Assembly: GCA_003439945.1 (NCBI GenBank)
Contig: QVRM01002200.1
Span: 310,001 to 374,000, forward strand
Reading direction: 5' to 3'
Length of the DNA: 64,000 nt
From: Dermanyssus gallinae
Lineage: Eukaryota; Arthropoda; Arachnida; Mesostigmata; Dermanyssidae
Below the pieces are notes generated by a model, which did not search any database, was not told where the DNA came from, and saw only the letters and a program-made list of their open reading frames with translations. The first letter of the stretch is position 1. Each line of letters opens with the position of its first letter. Positions 31,702 through 42,803 of this stretch are shown piece after piece. The translations under genes and the position numbers were made by a program.

Positions 31702-33963
31702 CTATATTCCCGTCATGGCCGCCGAACTAGGGGCCGTCAACGTTTGTGTATATTTTTGTTGGCGGTTGTTTTCAAGTCGAGTTTTCTCTTTCATTATTGA
31801 GTGAAGAAAGAAAGCGCCTTTGTTCCACTGGTCTGTAGAGGTGTGCAATGATGTAACAATTGTTTTTGTGTTAGATCCAGCCAAGGGGTAAGAAGAAGCT
31901 TTTTGGAAGGAATGAAGAGCGAGGCAGTCCGCGACGGTATGATCAACGGTATCGGGGGTGCCCGAAGTGCAGAGAACGCAGATGTCCGATGGAGACTTGC
32001 CAACTCTCATCATATATGACTGGAATTGTCCGTGTCCGGTGAACACCTGAGTAGCGTAATAAGAGAGACCTTGTTGGGGCGTCTTTTTGTACCACAAGCT
32101 TAAGTCATCAAGTAAATACCGGGTCCATCTTCCTCGATGGTCATTGGAAGATGGGTGGTGCCACTCCTCGATCCATTGCTCGAGGGCGTTGTTATCCGCG
32201 ATGGTGAAGTCCGTTGTGTTGTCTAGTCGGCAGGTGGATTGTTGTCCAGCCATAAGGTCCCATGGTACCATTTTAGCCAAAGCTATGGCAACGTCGGTGC
32301 TGACAGTTCGGAATGCCCTGCAGATTAGTAAAGCCGTTGTTCTTTGGGCCGAGCGGAGTAGTAATCTATTGGTCTTTGTGCGGAGGGCCAAGTCGGCCCA
32401 TATTGGTGCCGCATAAAGAGCTATTGACTGAGCGGCTGTCGACAGAAGGACGCGTTTTTGATAGTCGGCTCCTCCCGTTTTTGGAAGAATACGGCTTAAA
32501 GATCGACTGACTCGGTGAACCTTTCGTGTTATTGAAGTCAGGTGTGGCTTGCCTGTGAGGCCAGTGTCGAGTGTCACCCCGAGGTATTTAGCTTGTTTTC
32601 CTATTTGGAGCGGGTGATCGTTCAAGGTGAGATGAACGTCGTGGGTTCTCTTTCTCCCGGTTAAGTAAAGGACCTCCGTTTTTTGTGGAGCTAGCTCTAG
32701 GCTGTTGTCTCTCATCCAGGATGAAACTTGTTTCATTGCATCATTTGCAATGTCTTGCAAATGTGTTTCTTTCCGTGAGGTAATGAGGAGAGCAAGGTCA
32801 TCAGCATATGCCAGCATTTCCACTCCAGGTGGCAGTGTTGGCAATCTGAGTAGGTCGTCATACGCAAGGTTCCAGAGCGTAGGGCCTAGTATAGAGCCTT
32901 GAGGAACTCCAGCGGTAACTGGGAACGTACCGTGGGTGGTAGTTAATGAGCGGTTTGAAAGGTAAGACGAGATTATTCGGCGTAGGTATGCCGGAATGTC
33001 GCGACGGTCCATAGCTTCGAGTATCCTCTCCCAGTTGGCACTGTTAAAGGCGTTTTTAACATCTAATAGAATTAAGAGAACATAGAAACGGGTCTTAGGT
33101 GTGGCCAGAGTCTCGCGACCGGCTGTTTTGAGTATAATCTCTATAGGGTCAAGTGTAGAGTGACCCTTGCGAAATCCATGTTGCCTGGGGGACAGGGCTT
33201 CCAGTTCCTCTATTGCCTCGTTAAGGCGTGTGTTGATGATATTTTCAAATAGTTTCCCTACTGTGTTTAGGAGACAGATTGGTCTGAAGGATCCTAGGGT
33301 TGATTTAGGAATAAGCGCTAAGTAGGATGTCTTCCATTGTTTCGGGAAGGTGCCTTGAGAGAGAAGGTTTGTTGCAAGTTCTGCAATGAGGGTCGGATGT
33401 TGTGTAGCGAGGAGCTTGACAACCCCAGGTGGTACTCCGTCGGGTCCGGGTGCTTTTCCCGGCGCAAGTTTTTCAGCTGCCTGCAGAACCTCGTCCACCG
33501 TGACTGGGGGAATGGTCGCTAAATCCACAGGGATTTCTATATGTGGTCGAGGGGGATGAGTAGGAAATAGCTTGTAAACTTGCTGGTGTATCTGTTGCGG
33601 GGAGAGGGGTGGAGGTGAGGTGCGCATCTTTCTGCGGACTATTTTGTAAGGTAGTCCCCAGGGATCGTGTTGTACCAGGTCAATGAGTGCCTGCCAGCAT
33701 TCTCGTTTTGACTTAGGGATGGTGTCACGCAGTTTGTTCCTGTTCGTTTTATAGGCTGTAAGTAAGAGTTGCTTGGATGGGTCTTGTGTTAGTGGTTGAC
33801 TGGTCGATTCCTCCCTCGCCTCTTGGGAGGGAGGAGGGCCAGTTGCCGACATTGGTCGGGGGGTGGGTAGGGGTGGGTGTTTTACGGGCATTTGGCCCGG
33901 GGGTGGGGGCGAATTGAGGTTGTCGTTCCTCAGTGAATGCTCCAAGATGTCCCGTGTCAGCAA
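31702..33963 (-). CDS. R1-clade LINE pol: reverse transcriptase and C-terminal finger (5' truncated)
   Basis: A single open frame of 753 codons. After a Pro-rich start it has the linker (WGLPYKIVRRKM), LAPGKAPGPDGVPPGVVKLL, the RT fingers (SFRPICLLNTVGKLFENII), HGFRKGHSTLD, motif A (LLDVKNAFNSANW), motif B (TAGVPQGSILGPTLW), motif C (MLAYADDLALL) and YLGVTLD. A C-x2-C-x9-H-x4-C finger (CVLCTSGTPDTVDHTVADC) follows GHGQFQSYMMRVGK. These are R1-clade features. The APE domain is missing, so the element is 5' truncated although the remaining frame has no stop. The initiator Met at 33963 may be fortuitous. Confidence 0.93.
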   Translation of the reverse strand: MLTRDILEHSLRNDNLNSPPPPGQMPVKHPPLPTPRPMSATGPPPSQEAREESTSQPLTQDPSKQLLLTAYKTNRNKLRDTIPKSKRECWQALIDLVQHDPWGLPYKIVRRKMRTSPPPLSPQQIHQQVYKLFPTHPPRPHIEIPVDLATIPPVTVDEVLQAAEKLAPGKAPGPDGVPPGVVKLLATQHPTLIAELATNLLSQGTFPKQWKTSYLALIPKSTLGSFRPICLLNTVGKLFENIINTRLNEAIEELEALSPRQHGFRKGHSTLDPIEIILKTAGRETLATPKTRFYVLLILLDVKNAFNSANWERILEAMDRRDIPAYLRRIISSYLSNRSLTTTHGTFPVTAGVPQGSILGPTLWNLAYDDLLRLPTLPPGVEMLAYADDLALLITSRKETHLQDIANDAMKQVSSWMRDNSLELAPQKTEVLYLTGRKRTHDVHLTLNDHPLQIGKQAKYLGVTLDTGLTGKPHLTSITRKVHRVSRSLSRILPKTGGADYQKRVLLSTAAQSIALYAAPIWADLALRTKTNRLLLRSAQRTTALLICRAFRTVSTDVAIALAKMVPWDLMAGQQSTCRLDNTTDFTIADNNALEQWIEEWHHPSSNDHRGRWTRYLLDDLSLWYKKTPQQGLSYYATQVFTGHGQFQSYMMRVGKSPSDICVLCTSGTPDTVDHTVADCLALHSFQKASSYPLAGSNTKTIVTSLHTSTDQWNKGAFFLHSIMKEKTRLENNRQQKYTQTLTAPSSAAMTGI

Positions 33964-34126
33964 CGCTGACGATAGTTGTCCGCCGTAGGCGCGCTGAGAC
34001 CGCCTCTTTCGGTAGCAACGCGGGAATTAAGCTCTTGTAGTAATACTAATAAAGAAATGAGAGGGTAGCTTACCGATAGCAAAGTCAGACCAGTTCGTAC
34101 TTAACAATGGGCCTGCCATATAATTG
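33964..34126. other. Short spacer between R1L and ORF1 fragment
   Basis: No feature is recognised. Bases 34010-34126 separate the truncated 5' end of the R1L copy from a LINE ORF1 fragment. Confidence 0.5.
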
Positions 34127-34860
34127 TTAGGCCATCTGTTGGAGCGTGCGTTGTTCGCTTCGTTGTCTGCAACTGTCTCGTCGCTTGCGAACCACAACAA
34201 AACCATCGTCGTCTGCCTTCTCCTCCGGACGTGGGTCAGCTGGATCTGCTGTCGGCGTTGTTGTTACCGCAGCTGGTGACCCCGCTGTACCACCACCCGG
34301 TGGTTCCATCTCCACAACAGCGCCGTTCAAGTTGCCACTGTCGTTACTCAACTCTGCAGACGCCAAGCTTCTCTTGGCGCCGGCGCGGTTGTTTTTGCTG
34401 GTCTCTCCAGCCAGCTCTCTCGTATATGGCTCGGTGACGTCACCTCCTTCTGTGCTGTCTGCTAGCCTGGCTTTCTTGTTTTCCGCGTTGTCCGCGTTCC
34501 GCCGCTTTTCTTTACGCTAATTTTGTCACTTAGCGTGGAGTTCAAACCCCCTGTAAGCGTAAGGGGTGCGGCAAACTGTTCCTGCGGGATTGCCTCGATT
34601 TTGGCAACCCGCTCCTGTAGAGCCGTGTGTGCTAACCACAGTTTCACAAAGTTCCACTGTAGCTCGCTCAATCGGCCGCACAACGTACCGTGAGTTGGTT
34701 CCTGGGTGTCACAGGCTCCACACGGAGCCGAGTGCGCATCCTCGGGGAGCACGGGGTTTAGACAGCCCCCGTGGAACACTTTTGAGCAGCCTTGACTGCA
34801 CACCACTAGTTGTTCACCCGTCTTTAACGGGAGCGAACACTTCGAACAACCGAACATCAC
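34127..34860 (-). pseudogene. LINE ORF1 with PHD finger, another subfamily
   Basis: The frame from 34860 opens MMFGCSKCSLPLKTGEQLVV and shows a C4HC3 PHD pattern (CSKC, CSQGC, VFHGGC, CGAC), then a helical segment (LQERVAKIEAIPQEQFA). It stops at 34462. A second frame (34366-34127) has an acidic, Pro/Thr-rich stretch and DDDGFVVVRKRRDS, usual near the end of such ORF1s. The PHD sequence differs from that of the PHD-LINE, so this is a different subfamily. Confidence 0.75.
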
Positions 34861-34865
34861 GACTG

Positions 34866-35342
34866 CTAGCAGACAACTTCATTAAAGTCAATAAGAGAGT
34901 CACTGTAGTTCGTAGGAAAATAAGATGTCGACATGGGTCGGACGAGAATTACTGGAACCGGGTTGAACAAAAATGGGAAATGAGCTGCTAGTAGCTCAAC
35001 CTTCTCCTCATCTGTCGGTGCTGAGTGTGAGGTTGATTCCAGGGTTGGTGGGGACTCGTTGCTTGTAAGGCGCGAGTTCGCGTAGCGGAAGTGGAACCGG
35101 CTGTCCTTGACGCTTAAGTTCATCTCGGTCAGGATGCGAAGGCGCTTTGTTGCTTTCATTAGTTTTCGATGATATGTAAAGGACGAGGCAGGGCTAGAGT
35201 GCATGGAGATTGTTCGCTCGAGTCGGGCTACATATGAGCGCAGTTTCATGAGCTTCTTGTCGACCACAAGAGGGGTGAAGGCTTCGATCAGAAAGCGACA
35301 ACATCGCGCGAACTCGTTGTACATACATCTCGTTGGCATCAT
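34866..35342 (-). pseudogene. CR1-like LINE linker between APE and RT
   Basis: The frame of 158 codons contains KKLMKLRSYVARLERTIS, FHFRYANSRLTSNESPPT and DEEKVELLAAHFPFLFNP, the usual region between the endonuclease and RT in CR1/L2-like elements. No APE or RT motif remains. It lies just upstream (minus strand) of the ORF1 fragment, the reverse of the normal order, so two events are needed. Confidence 0.7.
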
Positions 35343-35536
35343 GGCAGTCGAAAAAGAACGCCCTTAAATCGAGTATGTGTTGTATCTGGATCGTAGCTTC
35401 CAGACGGCTAGCGAACCTTTAAGCTTGGGCATGATATTCCTATGTATGTCCAAGGCAGTGACGCCGGGGGGGCAATCCGAGAAATAATATTTTAATTATA
35501 TTTTATTAATTATATGTTAATTGAATTACGGTTAAG

Positions 35537-35626
<90 letters not shown>

Positions 35627-35747
35627 GATGACCGTTTGAATGCGGTGGAGTTCGGTCGTGTTTCGTGCTGGCTCCCGTAAACTCAACTAGTACGAGGGGC
35701 TTAACTGTGATTTTCGTAGTGATCATTGCATCATCTAGACTTTTTAT
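35343..35747. repeat. Spacer with TA and T tracts
   Basis: Bases 35541-35609 are (TA)n, followed by a run of T to about 35627. The rest is AT-rich on the left and ordinary on the right; no gene is supported. Confidence 0.9.
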
Positions 35748-35893
35748 AGTGAGTGTTACTCTTCAGGGGGTCCTTATTCCTCCAGGGCTCTCTGACAACT
35801 GTGTTCGATCTGCTAACGTCATCGCTAGCAGTAAGCTTGTGCCTAACTTGCGGGCGGGGGTCACTAGGGCTTAGAAGCAGAGAAGCCTGTGCA

Positions 35894-35957
35894 GTCGTTG
35901 TAGCCCAGCCTCATAGATTGCCAGTTGTTGGGCCCCGGTTCAACTCCCAAGAGTGGC
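35894..35957 (+). other. tRNA-like sequence in R2L leader, copy 2
   Basis: Counterpart of 186-255 with six bases (tggtag) missing from the A box, and so a weaker candidate for pol III transcription. The B-box-like GGTTCAACTCC is intact at 35937-35947. Confidence 0.45.
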
Positions 35958-36018
35958 AATTTTTTTTTGTGTTTTTTTTTGCGTCTATTCGTTCCAAGGC
36001 ATTTGGACAGCTAAGACG

Positions 36019-36595
36019 ATGCCGGTCGAGTCCAGCGGAAGTAAGCCGCCTGGTAGTTTGGATATATCCAGACTCAGGAGCGCAATCGCCAAATAGACAC
36101 CAATCGCTGCCCAAACCGATGTCTCGAAGCCGGCTGAGAAGAGGGCTTGCAGCGCATCGCCTGGTGTATCACAAGTTGATCCAACCACAGGTGCCGGAAC
36201 TTCGGAAATCTCAAACGGAAGTGTAACACTAGGGGTGTAAGCGAAGAAAAGGTTCCTCTGTAGAATCAGATAAACGCGACGAATCGTTTACGCTAGTGGT
36301 GTCAAAGCAGGTTAGCAGGTTAGCAGAGGCTAACAAATGTAGAAAATAGTCTGGCGTTGGTTATCCGCACCAATTTTGTCCGTTGACGTTTGAAACAATG
36401 GGAGGCCCAGAACCGCTTACACTGAAGTTGATTCAGCGCGTTGGCAGAAGCCTTAACTTTTCCACGGGAGACTCGAGAGCATCAGAGTTTTTGCGTCAGA
36501 GACTGTCTCTCGACATTCAACGAGGAAACGCAGCATCCGTTCGGAGCACATTGTCAAACTGGGCTAATCCTGGGTTAGAGAACCTGTGACAATCC
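36019..36595 (+). pseudogene. R2L deletion derivative: ORF1 start joined to ORF2 end
   Basis: The ORF1 start (MPVESSGSKPPG) and the in-frame TAG are kept. At about 36306 the sequence jumps from the ORF1 N-terminus to the endonuclease end of ORF2 through a repeated aggttagc, and then encodes the RLE tail (LTLKLIQRVGRSLNFSTGDS ... IQRGNAAS) to TGA at 36587-36589. ORF1 core, RT and catalytic endonuclease motifs are all deleted. Such internally deleted forms are usually non-autonomous. Confidence 0.85.
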
Positions 36596-37137
36596 CGTGA
36601 CTACACGTTCACGCGGAGACAATTGTTCACTCCAAAGTTCTAACGTAAAAAAGTTATATAACTATATCAATACAAATCAATCAGATAAATTAATGCATTT
36701 ATTGTATATATATGAACGATAACTTCAAGCCGCATATGACCCTTCTTTGCTAAAGCATAAGATATTTTCTATAATGGCCTACACCTTGCACAAGTTAGCA
36801 ATTTAGCGGAAATCCAAAAGATTATTAAGGTTATCATATCACAAGCTAGTAACAGGTGTTTCAGTCGGTATGAACACGCCGTATCATATAGTATGCAAAT
36901 ACTTTTTTGCGTAGTTTATAGTTAACTTTGGCGGCTGAATGAAAGCATCGGTCTGCAGATTTTTACTTTTGGCATTAGACAAGTGTCGAGGTAAAATGTT
37001 TTTTAGCGATGTTTTCAGTGCCCTTTTTTTGGCACTAGCTGCAGCGAGCCAGTTCCTCAGAGAATTACACTTCGCTGAAGTGCCGGTGTCTCAACAAGTT
37101 TGTACATAACTGGTGAGAAGATGTCGAAACCTATAAA

Positions 37138-37785
37138 CAGGTTTTATTATACGCAGACGATTTAGCCATCTATGGAAGTAGGTGTTTCCAGGTAAAACAG
37201 GCGCTGGCCAAGCTCGACACAGCCGTTACAAAGTTGGGGTTAACAATTAATCTTTGTAAGACGGAGGCACTAAAGTTCCGTAGAGGGGGCAGGATCGCGC
37301 ATGACGACTCTCTTCGTATCAGTAGCTTTTCTCTCGCCTACGTCAATAAGTTCTCTTATCTGGGACTAATTATGCCGTCGATTGAGGTAGGGTTCTCGGT
37401 GCATGTTATGGAGATATGCAAGAAAGCCCTTATCGCGGCACCTTCCATCAGGAGCCCGCACGGCCCGTCCCTCGCCACAGCCCTTCGCTTCTTCGACCTG
37501 AAGATTGCTCCCGTGGCTTTATATGGAGTGGAGTTAATATTGGCGCACCTGACTCCCAGAAACCTCGACCAACTAAATCAGATAAAAGCAGCTTTCCTGA
37601 ACCGGACTCTGGGACTCCATACGTCAACGCGCAACCGCCTCGTCTTCTTATTAGCAGACTGTCCACTTTTTATCGAAGACCTAAGGCGCCGTTATAACCT
37701 CCCGCAAACCACAGCTTTTAACGACTGCATTAGAAAATTCCTGCTAAATTCCATGCCGCAAAATGCAATCTTGTGCAATATTTAA
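37138..37785 (+). pseudogene. GGR-group RT fragment, copy B unit 1
   Basis: Counterpart of 5168-5989. Motif C (YADDLAIYG), LKFRRGGRIAHD and the thumb region are readable in one frame of more than 200 codons, without the stop seen in copy A. A deletion near 37736 removes part of the C-terminal domain and gives a new end, FLLNSMPQNAILCNI. Confidence 0.85.
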
Positions 37786-37989
37786 ATGAATTAGCCCGTC
37801 ATTGTGGGGCCTTGTAGCTTATATATTTTATATATATGTATGTGTATGTATATGTATATATATGTGTGTATATATGTATGTGTATGTATCCATACATACA
37901 TATGCGGATCACCCGGTGACAGTTATGACTCACTGTCCTTATAGTTGTTAAAGTGATAGGGGGGGCTTAGAAGCAGAGAAGCCTGTGCA

Positions 37990-38053
37990 GTCGTTGTAGC
38001 CCAGCCTCATAGATTGCCAGTTGTTGGGCCCCGGTTCAACTCCCAAGAGTGGC
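37990..38053 (+). other. tRNA-like sequence in R2L leader, copy 3
   Basis: Same as 35894-35957, with the same six-base loss in the A box; the B box is at 38033-38043. Confidence 0.45.
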
Positions 38054-38114
38054 AATTTTTGTTTGTGTTTTTTTTTGCGTCTATTCGTTCCAAGGCATTT
38101 GGACAGCTAAGACG

Positions 38115-38691
38115 ATGCCGGTCGAGTCCAGCGGAAGTAAGCCGCCTGGTAGTTTGGATATATCCAGACTCAGGAGCGCAATCGCCAAATAGACACCAAT
38201 CGCTGCCCAAACCGATGTCTCGAAGCCGGCTGAGAAGAGGGCTTGCAGCGCATCGCCTGGTGTATCACAAGTTGATCCAACCACAGGTGCCGGAACTTCG
38301 GAAATCTCAAACGGAACTGTAACACTAGGGGTGTAAGCGAAGAAAAGGTTCCTCTGTAGAATCAGATAAACGCGACGAATCGTTTACGCTAGTGGTGTCA
38401 AAGCAGGTTAGCAGGTTAGCAGAGGCTAACAAATGTAGAAAATAGTCTGGCGTTGGTTATCCGCACCAATTTTGTCCGTTGACGTTTGAAACAATGGGAG
38501 GCCCAGAACCGCTTACACTGAAGTTGATTCAGCGCGTTGGCAGAAGCCTTAACTTTTCCACGGGAGACTCGAGAGCATCAGAGTTTTTGCGTCAGAGACT
38601 GTCTCTCGACATTCAACGAGGAAACGCAGCATCCGTTCGGAGCACATTGTCAAACTGGGCTAATCCTGGGTTAGAGAACCTGTGACAATCC
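38115..38691 (+). pseudogene. R2L deletion derivative, tandem unit 2
   Basis: Repeat of 36019-36595: ORF1 start, in-frame TAG, deletion joint with doubled aggttagc, and RLE tail ending at 38683-38685. The 68 codons of the tail read the same as in unit 1. Confidence 0.85.
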
Positions 38692-39233
38692 CGTGACTAC
38701 ACGTTCACGCGGAGACAATTGTTCACTCCAAAGTTCTAACGTAAAAAAGTTATATAACTATATCAATACAAATCAATCAGATAAATTAATGCATTTATTG
38801 TATATATATGAACGATAACTTCAAGCCGCATATGACCCTTCTTTGCTAAAGCATAAGATATTTTCTATAATGGCCTACACCTTGCACAAGTTAGCAATTT
38901 AGCGGAAATCCAAAAGATTATTAAGGTTATCATATCACAAGCTAGTAACAGGTGTTTCAGTCGGTATGAACACGCCGTATCATATAGTATGCAAATACTT
39001 TTTTGCGTAGTTTATAGTTAACTTTGGCGGCTGAATGAAAGCATCGGTCTGCAGATTTTTACTTTTGGCATTAGACAAGTGTCGAGGTAAAATGTTTTTT
39101 AGCGATGTTTTCAGTGCCCTTTTTTTGGCACTAGCTGCAGCGAGCCAGTTCCTCAGAGAATTACACTTCGCTTAAGTGCCGGTGTCTCAACAAGTTTGTA
39201 CATAACTGGTGAGAAGATGTCGAAACCTATAAA

Positions 39234-39881
39234 CAGGTTTTATTATACGCAGACGATTTAGCCATCTATGGAAGTAGGTGTTTCCAGGTAAAACAGCCGC
39301 TGGCCAAGCTCGACACAGCCGTTACAAAGTTGGGGTTAACAATTAATCTTTGTAAGACGGAGGCACTAAAGTTCCGTAGAGGGGGCAGGATCGCGCATGA
39401 CGACTCTCTTCGTATCAGTAGCTTTTCTCTCGCCTACGTCAATAAGTTCTCTTATCTGGGACTAATTATGCCGTCGATTGAGGTAGGGTTCTCGGTGCAT
39501 GTTATGGAGATATGCAAGAAAGCCCTTATCGCGGCACCTTCCATCAGGAGCCCGCACGGCCCGTCCCTCGCCACAGCCCTTCGCTTCTTCGACCTGAAGA
39601 TTGCTCCCGTGGCTTTATATGGAGTGGAGTTAATATTGGCGCACCTGACTCCCAGAAACCTCGACCAACTAAATCAGATAAAAGCAGCTTTCCTGAACCG
39701 GACTCTGGGACTCCATACGTCAACGCGCAACCGCCTCGTCTTCTTATTAGCAGACTGTCCACTTTTTATCGAAGACCTAAGGCGCCGTTATAACCTCCCG
39801 CAAACCACAGCTTTTAACGACTGCATTAGAAAATTCCTGCTAAATTCCATGCCGCAAAATGCAATCTTGTGCAATATTTAA
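39234..39881 (+). pseudogene. GGR-group RT fragment, tandem unit 2
   Basis: Repeat of 37138-37785. The 183-codon stretch from 39330 translates identically to that from 37234, including the altered C-terminal end. Confidence 0.88.
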
Positions 39882-40126
39882 ATGAATTAGCCCGTCATTG
39901 TGGGGCCTTGTAGCTTATATATTTTATATATATGTATGTGTATGTATATGTATATATATGTGTGTATATATGTATGTGTATGTATCCATACATACATATG
40001 CGGATCACCCGGTGACAGTTATGACTCACTGTCCTTATAGTTGTTAAAGTGATGTATTTGTGGTTATAAGAGCTACTCAACCTGGGTGAATAAATATGAA
40101 ATGAAGCCTATAAACAATTAACTGCC

Positions 40127-40324
40127 TTCGAGACATTAGGTCCAATGGGAAAAATCACAAGGAACTTGCTGGCGGACCTGGGATCCAGAGTTACTGCGTC
40201 GACCGGCGATAGAAGAGCGTGGCAGTTTTTGCTACGAAGAATATCAGTTAAAATTCAACGCGGAAACGCCGCATCGATAATTGGTTCATTGCCCACGGGC
40301 AAGGGACTCCTCTTTCTGCCGTAG
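40127..40324 (+). pseudogene. R2L-type RLE tail, copy B
   Basis: Counterpart of 6199-6396 (FETLGPMGKITRNLL ... KIQRGNAASIIGS), with one Ala to Thr change near the end, before the stop at 40322-40324. Confidence 0.8.
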
Positions 40325-40339
40325 CCGAATCAAGTCGAT

Positions 40340-40353
40340 ATCAAAAATTATAT
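40340..40353. other. Empty target site of the 6426-8386 LINE
   Basis: ATCAAAAATTATAT is present once and continues directly into gtacagctaaagg, the text found at 8401 in copy A after the inserted LINE. Confidence 0.95.
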
Positions 40354-40590
40354 GTACAGCTAAAGGACCCAATTAAATGATAGCTGTTGATCTTAAAATC
40401 CAGCTTCACACCTATGTAGTTTCTCACTCAAAACGCTTTGAACCTATCTGTAGGGTAGCAATGCAGGGTAGCGTGCTATCCTACAGATATTAATTGATGA
40501 TATTGATCTTACAGATCGATTGCACTTCTTCCATCAGTTTTTGGCGTTGGATTTAGGACGGGCAGATCGACGATTTCGACGTGCCAAAAA

Positions 40591-41510
40591 TTGATGGAAG
40601 AAGTGCAATCAACGCTAGCAAGGCGCGGACAGTCCCTTTATTCCATCTTTGTAAATTTCAAAGCAGCATTCGATTTAGAATCACGCTCGGTAGTGCTTAA
40701 GAAGCTCGCGGAATCTGCTGTACCACTCAGAATACTAGAACTCCTCAGAGCTATTTTACAGAAGAATATGATCTTAATCGACGACGGGGTAGTGATACGC
40801 GATAGTCTCAAGCAGACGACGGGGTTCGCACAGGGGGATATCATCAGCTCGCTACTATTCGCGGTCCTCATAAGCGATCTACCTTCACGGATCACCACAA
40901 GGCATCCGCTCGTCAAAGTCATTCTGTACGGTGATGATCTGGTGATGTTCAGTACGAGCAGACACTACTTGCCAAAAGCAATAGTCACAATGACGAGGTA
41001 CGTCAGCAAAGTTGGTCTTACCATCAACAACAGTAAAACCGAAGCGCTCAAATTCCGCAGAGGAGGTCGTCTGGCTGCTAGCGACGAATTCCACTTGGGG
41101 GTGCGCCAGTCAGGTATGTAAGTTCCTTTACATGCCTCGGCATAACTCTCACCACAACATGGACTGCGTTCCGCCTGCACGGGGAGAAGGCTCTGATTGC
41201 GTCAACAACAATCGAAGCGCCCCAGAAGCTCTCCATCTATACCGCCCGGCGCCTATTCCATCTCAAAGTCACTCAAAGTTTACGGCTACATACGGAGTGC
41301 AGCTGTTATGGCGACACCTCAAAATGAACGACCTCGCAACGCTGGAGAGAGTTATGCCCGCGTTCTTCAAGCAAATTCTGGGCCTGCACTCCTCCGCTCG
41401 CAACCGCTTGGTTTATGCACTGACAGGAACTTCGCTATTCGAAGAAGATATACGGAAGATGTATGGGCTGCACGAGAGCAGAGACAACACAAAATCATCC
41501 AGCTTCAGGA
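40591..41510 (+). pseudogene. GGR-group LINE RT fragment with YGDD, copy B
   Basis: Counterpart of 8638-9455, with the stretch after motif C retained (YVSKVGLTINNSKTEALKFR). Motif A reads VNFKAAFD here, so the catalytic Asp lost in copy A (VNFKAAFN) is present. A frameshift near 41100 ends the first frame; the second frame carries FFKQILGLHSSARNR. Confidence 0.87.
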
Positions 41511-42803
41511 GACAAAGATGAATACTGCGTGGTGCTCCCCTCTTGGAGGGTAAACGTCGCTATATTCTACATCCCACCCACATTCGATCCTGCGGAGGTT
41601 GCTGAGACGGTATTCTTTAGACTTTCAGAGTTAAACCTGATTATGCCAACTATTGTCGGCGGTAACTTCATTGCCAGAATCGATTGTGGGGCCAGCGATG
41701 ATAAGGGCGCTGCTTCAGGTGATGGAAAATATTGGTCTAAGATGTGCAAACGCGCGTAAGACTATACATATTTAAATCACAATGGAAGCAACCCCATTGA
41801 CCTGTTGTTTCACAATCTTGTCAGCCGTGAAATTGAAAGCTTCGATGTTCTCGATGAAGCAGCTCGAAAACACCAACCAGTGTTGACCGTTGTTGATGTT
41901 CCCGGTATTTGGCGAGACCGACATGATGCGTCGCGCTGGTCTGCAATGAGACGGATTAATCCATCTCTTTTGGACAGAGCGGTAGGCGGTCCTGAGCCCT
42001 GACATCGATACTACCTGTGACCAGCTGGAGAGTACGATGAGAAGTGCAGTGAAGTGGAAAATGTTATGGCAGAAGAGATCACGTCCGTGGTACTCTTGAG
42101 CCTGCTTGAGCGTAAAAAGGCCTATATAAGACTCTGCTATGATCATAAAAGGAAACACGCAAGGCGGGAGGAACGACAGCTGCTCGAAAGAGCAGAACGG
42201 GAGCCTTCAGCTTACATCGTGCGACCTCATAGGGCGGTGAATCCGCTTAGTGACGAACAGGTAAAGAGCCACCTAACTAATCTCTTATTCAATCAATTCA
42301 AGGGTGTGGAGCCACCTCACGCTGGCGAATTTTACTCAGCTTGAAAGAAGTTTCTAATTATATATGAAGCGAGTGCTTTGCTTGCCTATTCGAACAAGGA
42401 GCCGCTTTGTGTATCTCATGTCAGGCTGTCCACAGGCTACTAAAACAATCCGACTAATGCTGAAGGTGCCGCGTACAGTACCATACGAATGTTTTATTTC
42501 GGAATGGGAAGCTAAAGTCGAACAGGCCAGACGGGAGGTCGGTGGTTTGTACGTTTTCAACGCCGTGCATTTTTGGTACGGTCCTGCATGTGACAATCGC
42601 CACGTATACACCAAATATGCATGATTATCACTACCTGGTATGTTCAAACGCAGCCTTTCACGAGAAGTACGAGTTGTGCCGGTTCTGCCTGCAGAGGTGT
42701 GTCAAGTACCACACCACTGTGCTCATGGCACAGCGCTGCGCTGGACAAAAAATCGTTGCACTACTTCTCTCACCGGAAGCGTGAAGAAGATAGAGTATTA
42801 TGA
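41510..42803 (+). pseudogene. GGR-group APE and C-terminal fragments, copy B
   Basis: Counterpart of 9440-10714. The APE motif reads GGNFIARID, so both this copy and copy A have lost catalytic residues. The linker (ERAEREPSAYIVRPHRAVNP) and then the C-terminal domain (VPYECFISEWEAKVEQ) follow, with the RT deleted between them. The finger region contains a short insertion near 42715. Confidence 0.85.

Larger units (their letters stand above)
35867..37957. repeat. 2096-bp tandem repeat, unit 1
   Basis: All features in this unit recur exactly 2096 bases later. The unit holds a tRNA-like sequence, the start of R2L ORF1, the R2L RLE tail, the 3' hairpin region, a GGR RT fragment and the TATG microsatellite. 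The two units appear nearly identical, including a shared 155-base deletion in the RT fragment. A few extra G residues lie at the junction. Confidence 0.95.
37963..40053. repeat. 2096-bp tandem repeat, unit 2
   Basis: Direct repeat of 35867-37957. Among the few differences seen are a gaactg for gaagtg change near 38314 and cagccgctggcc for caggcgctggcc near 39296. The unit is followed by sequence that corresponds to 6120 onward in copy A. Confidence 0.95.
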
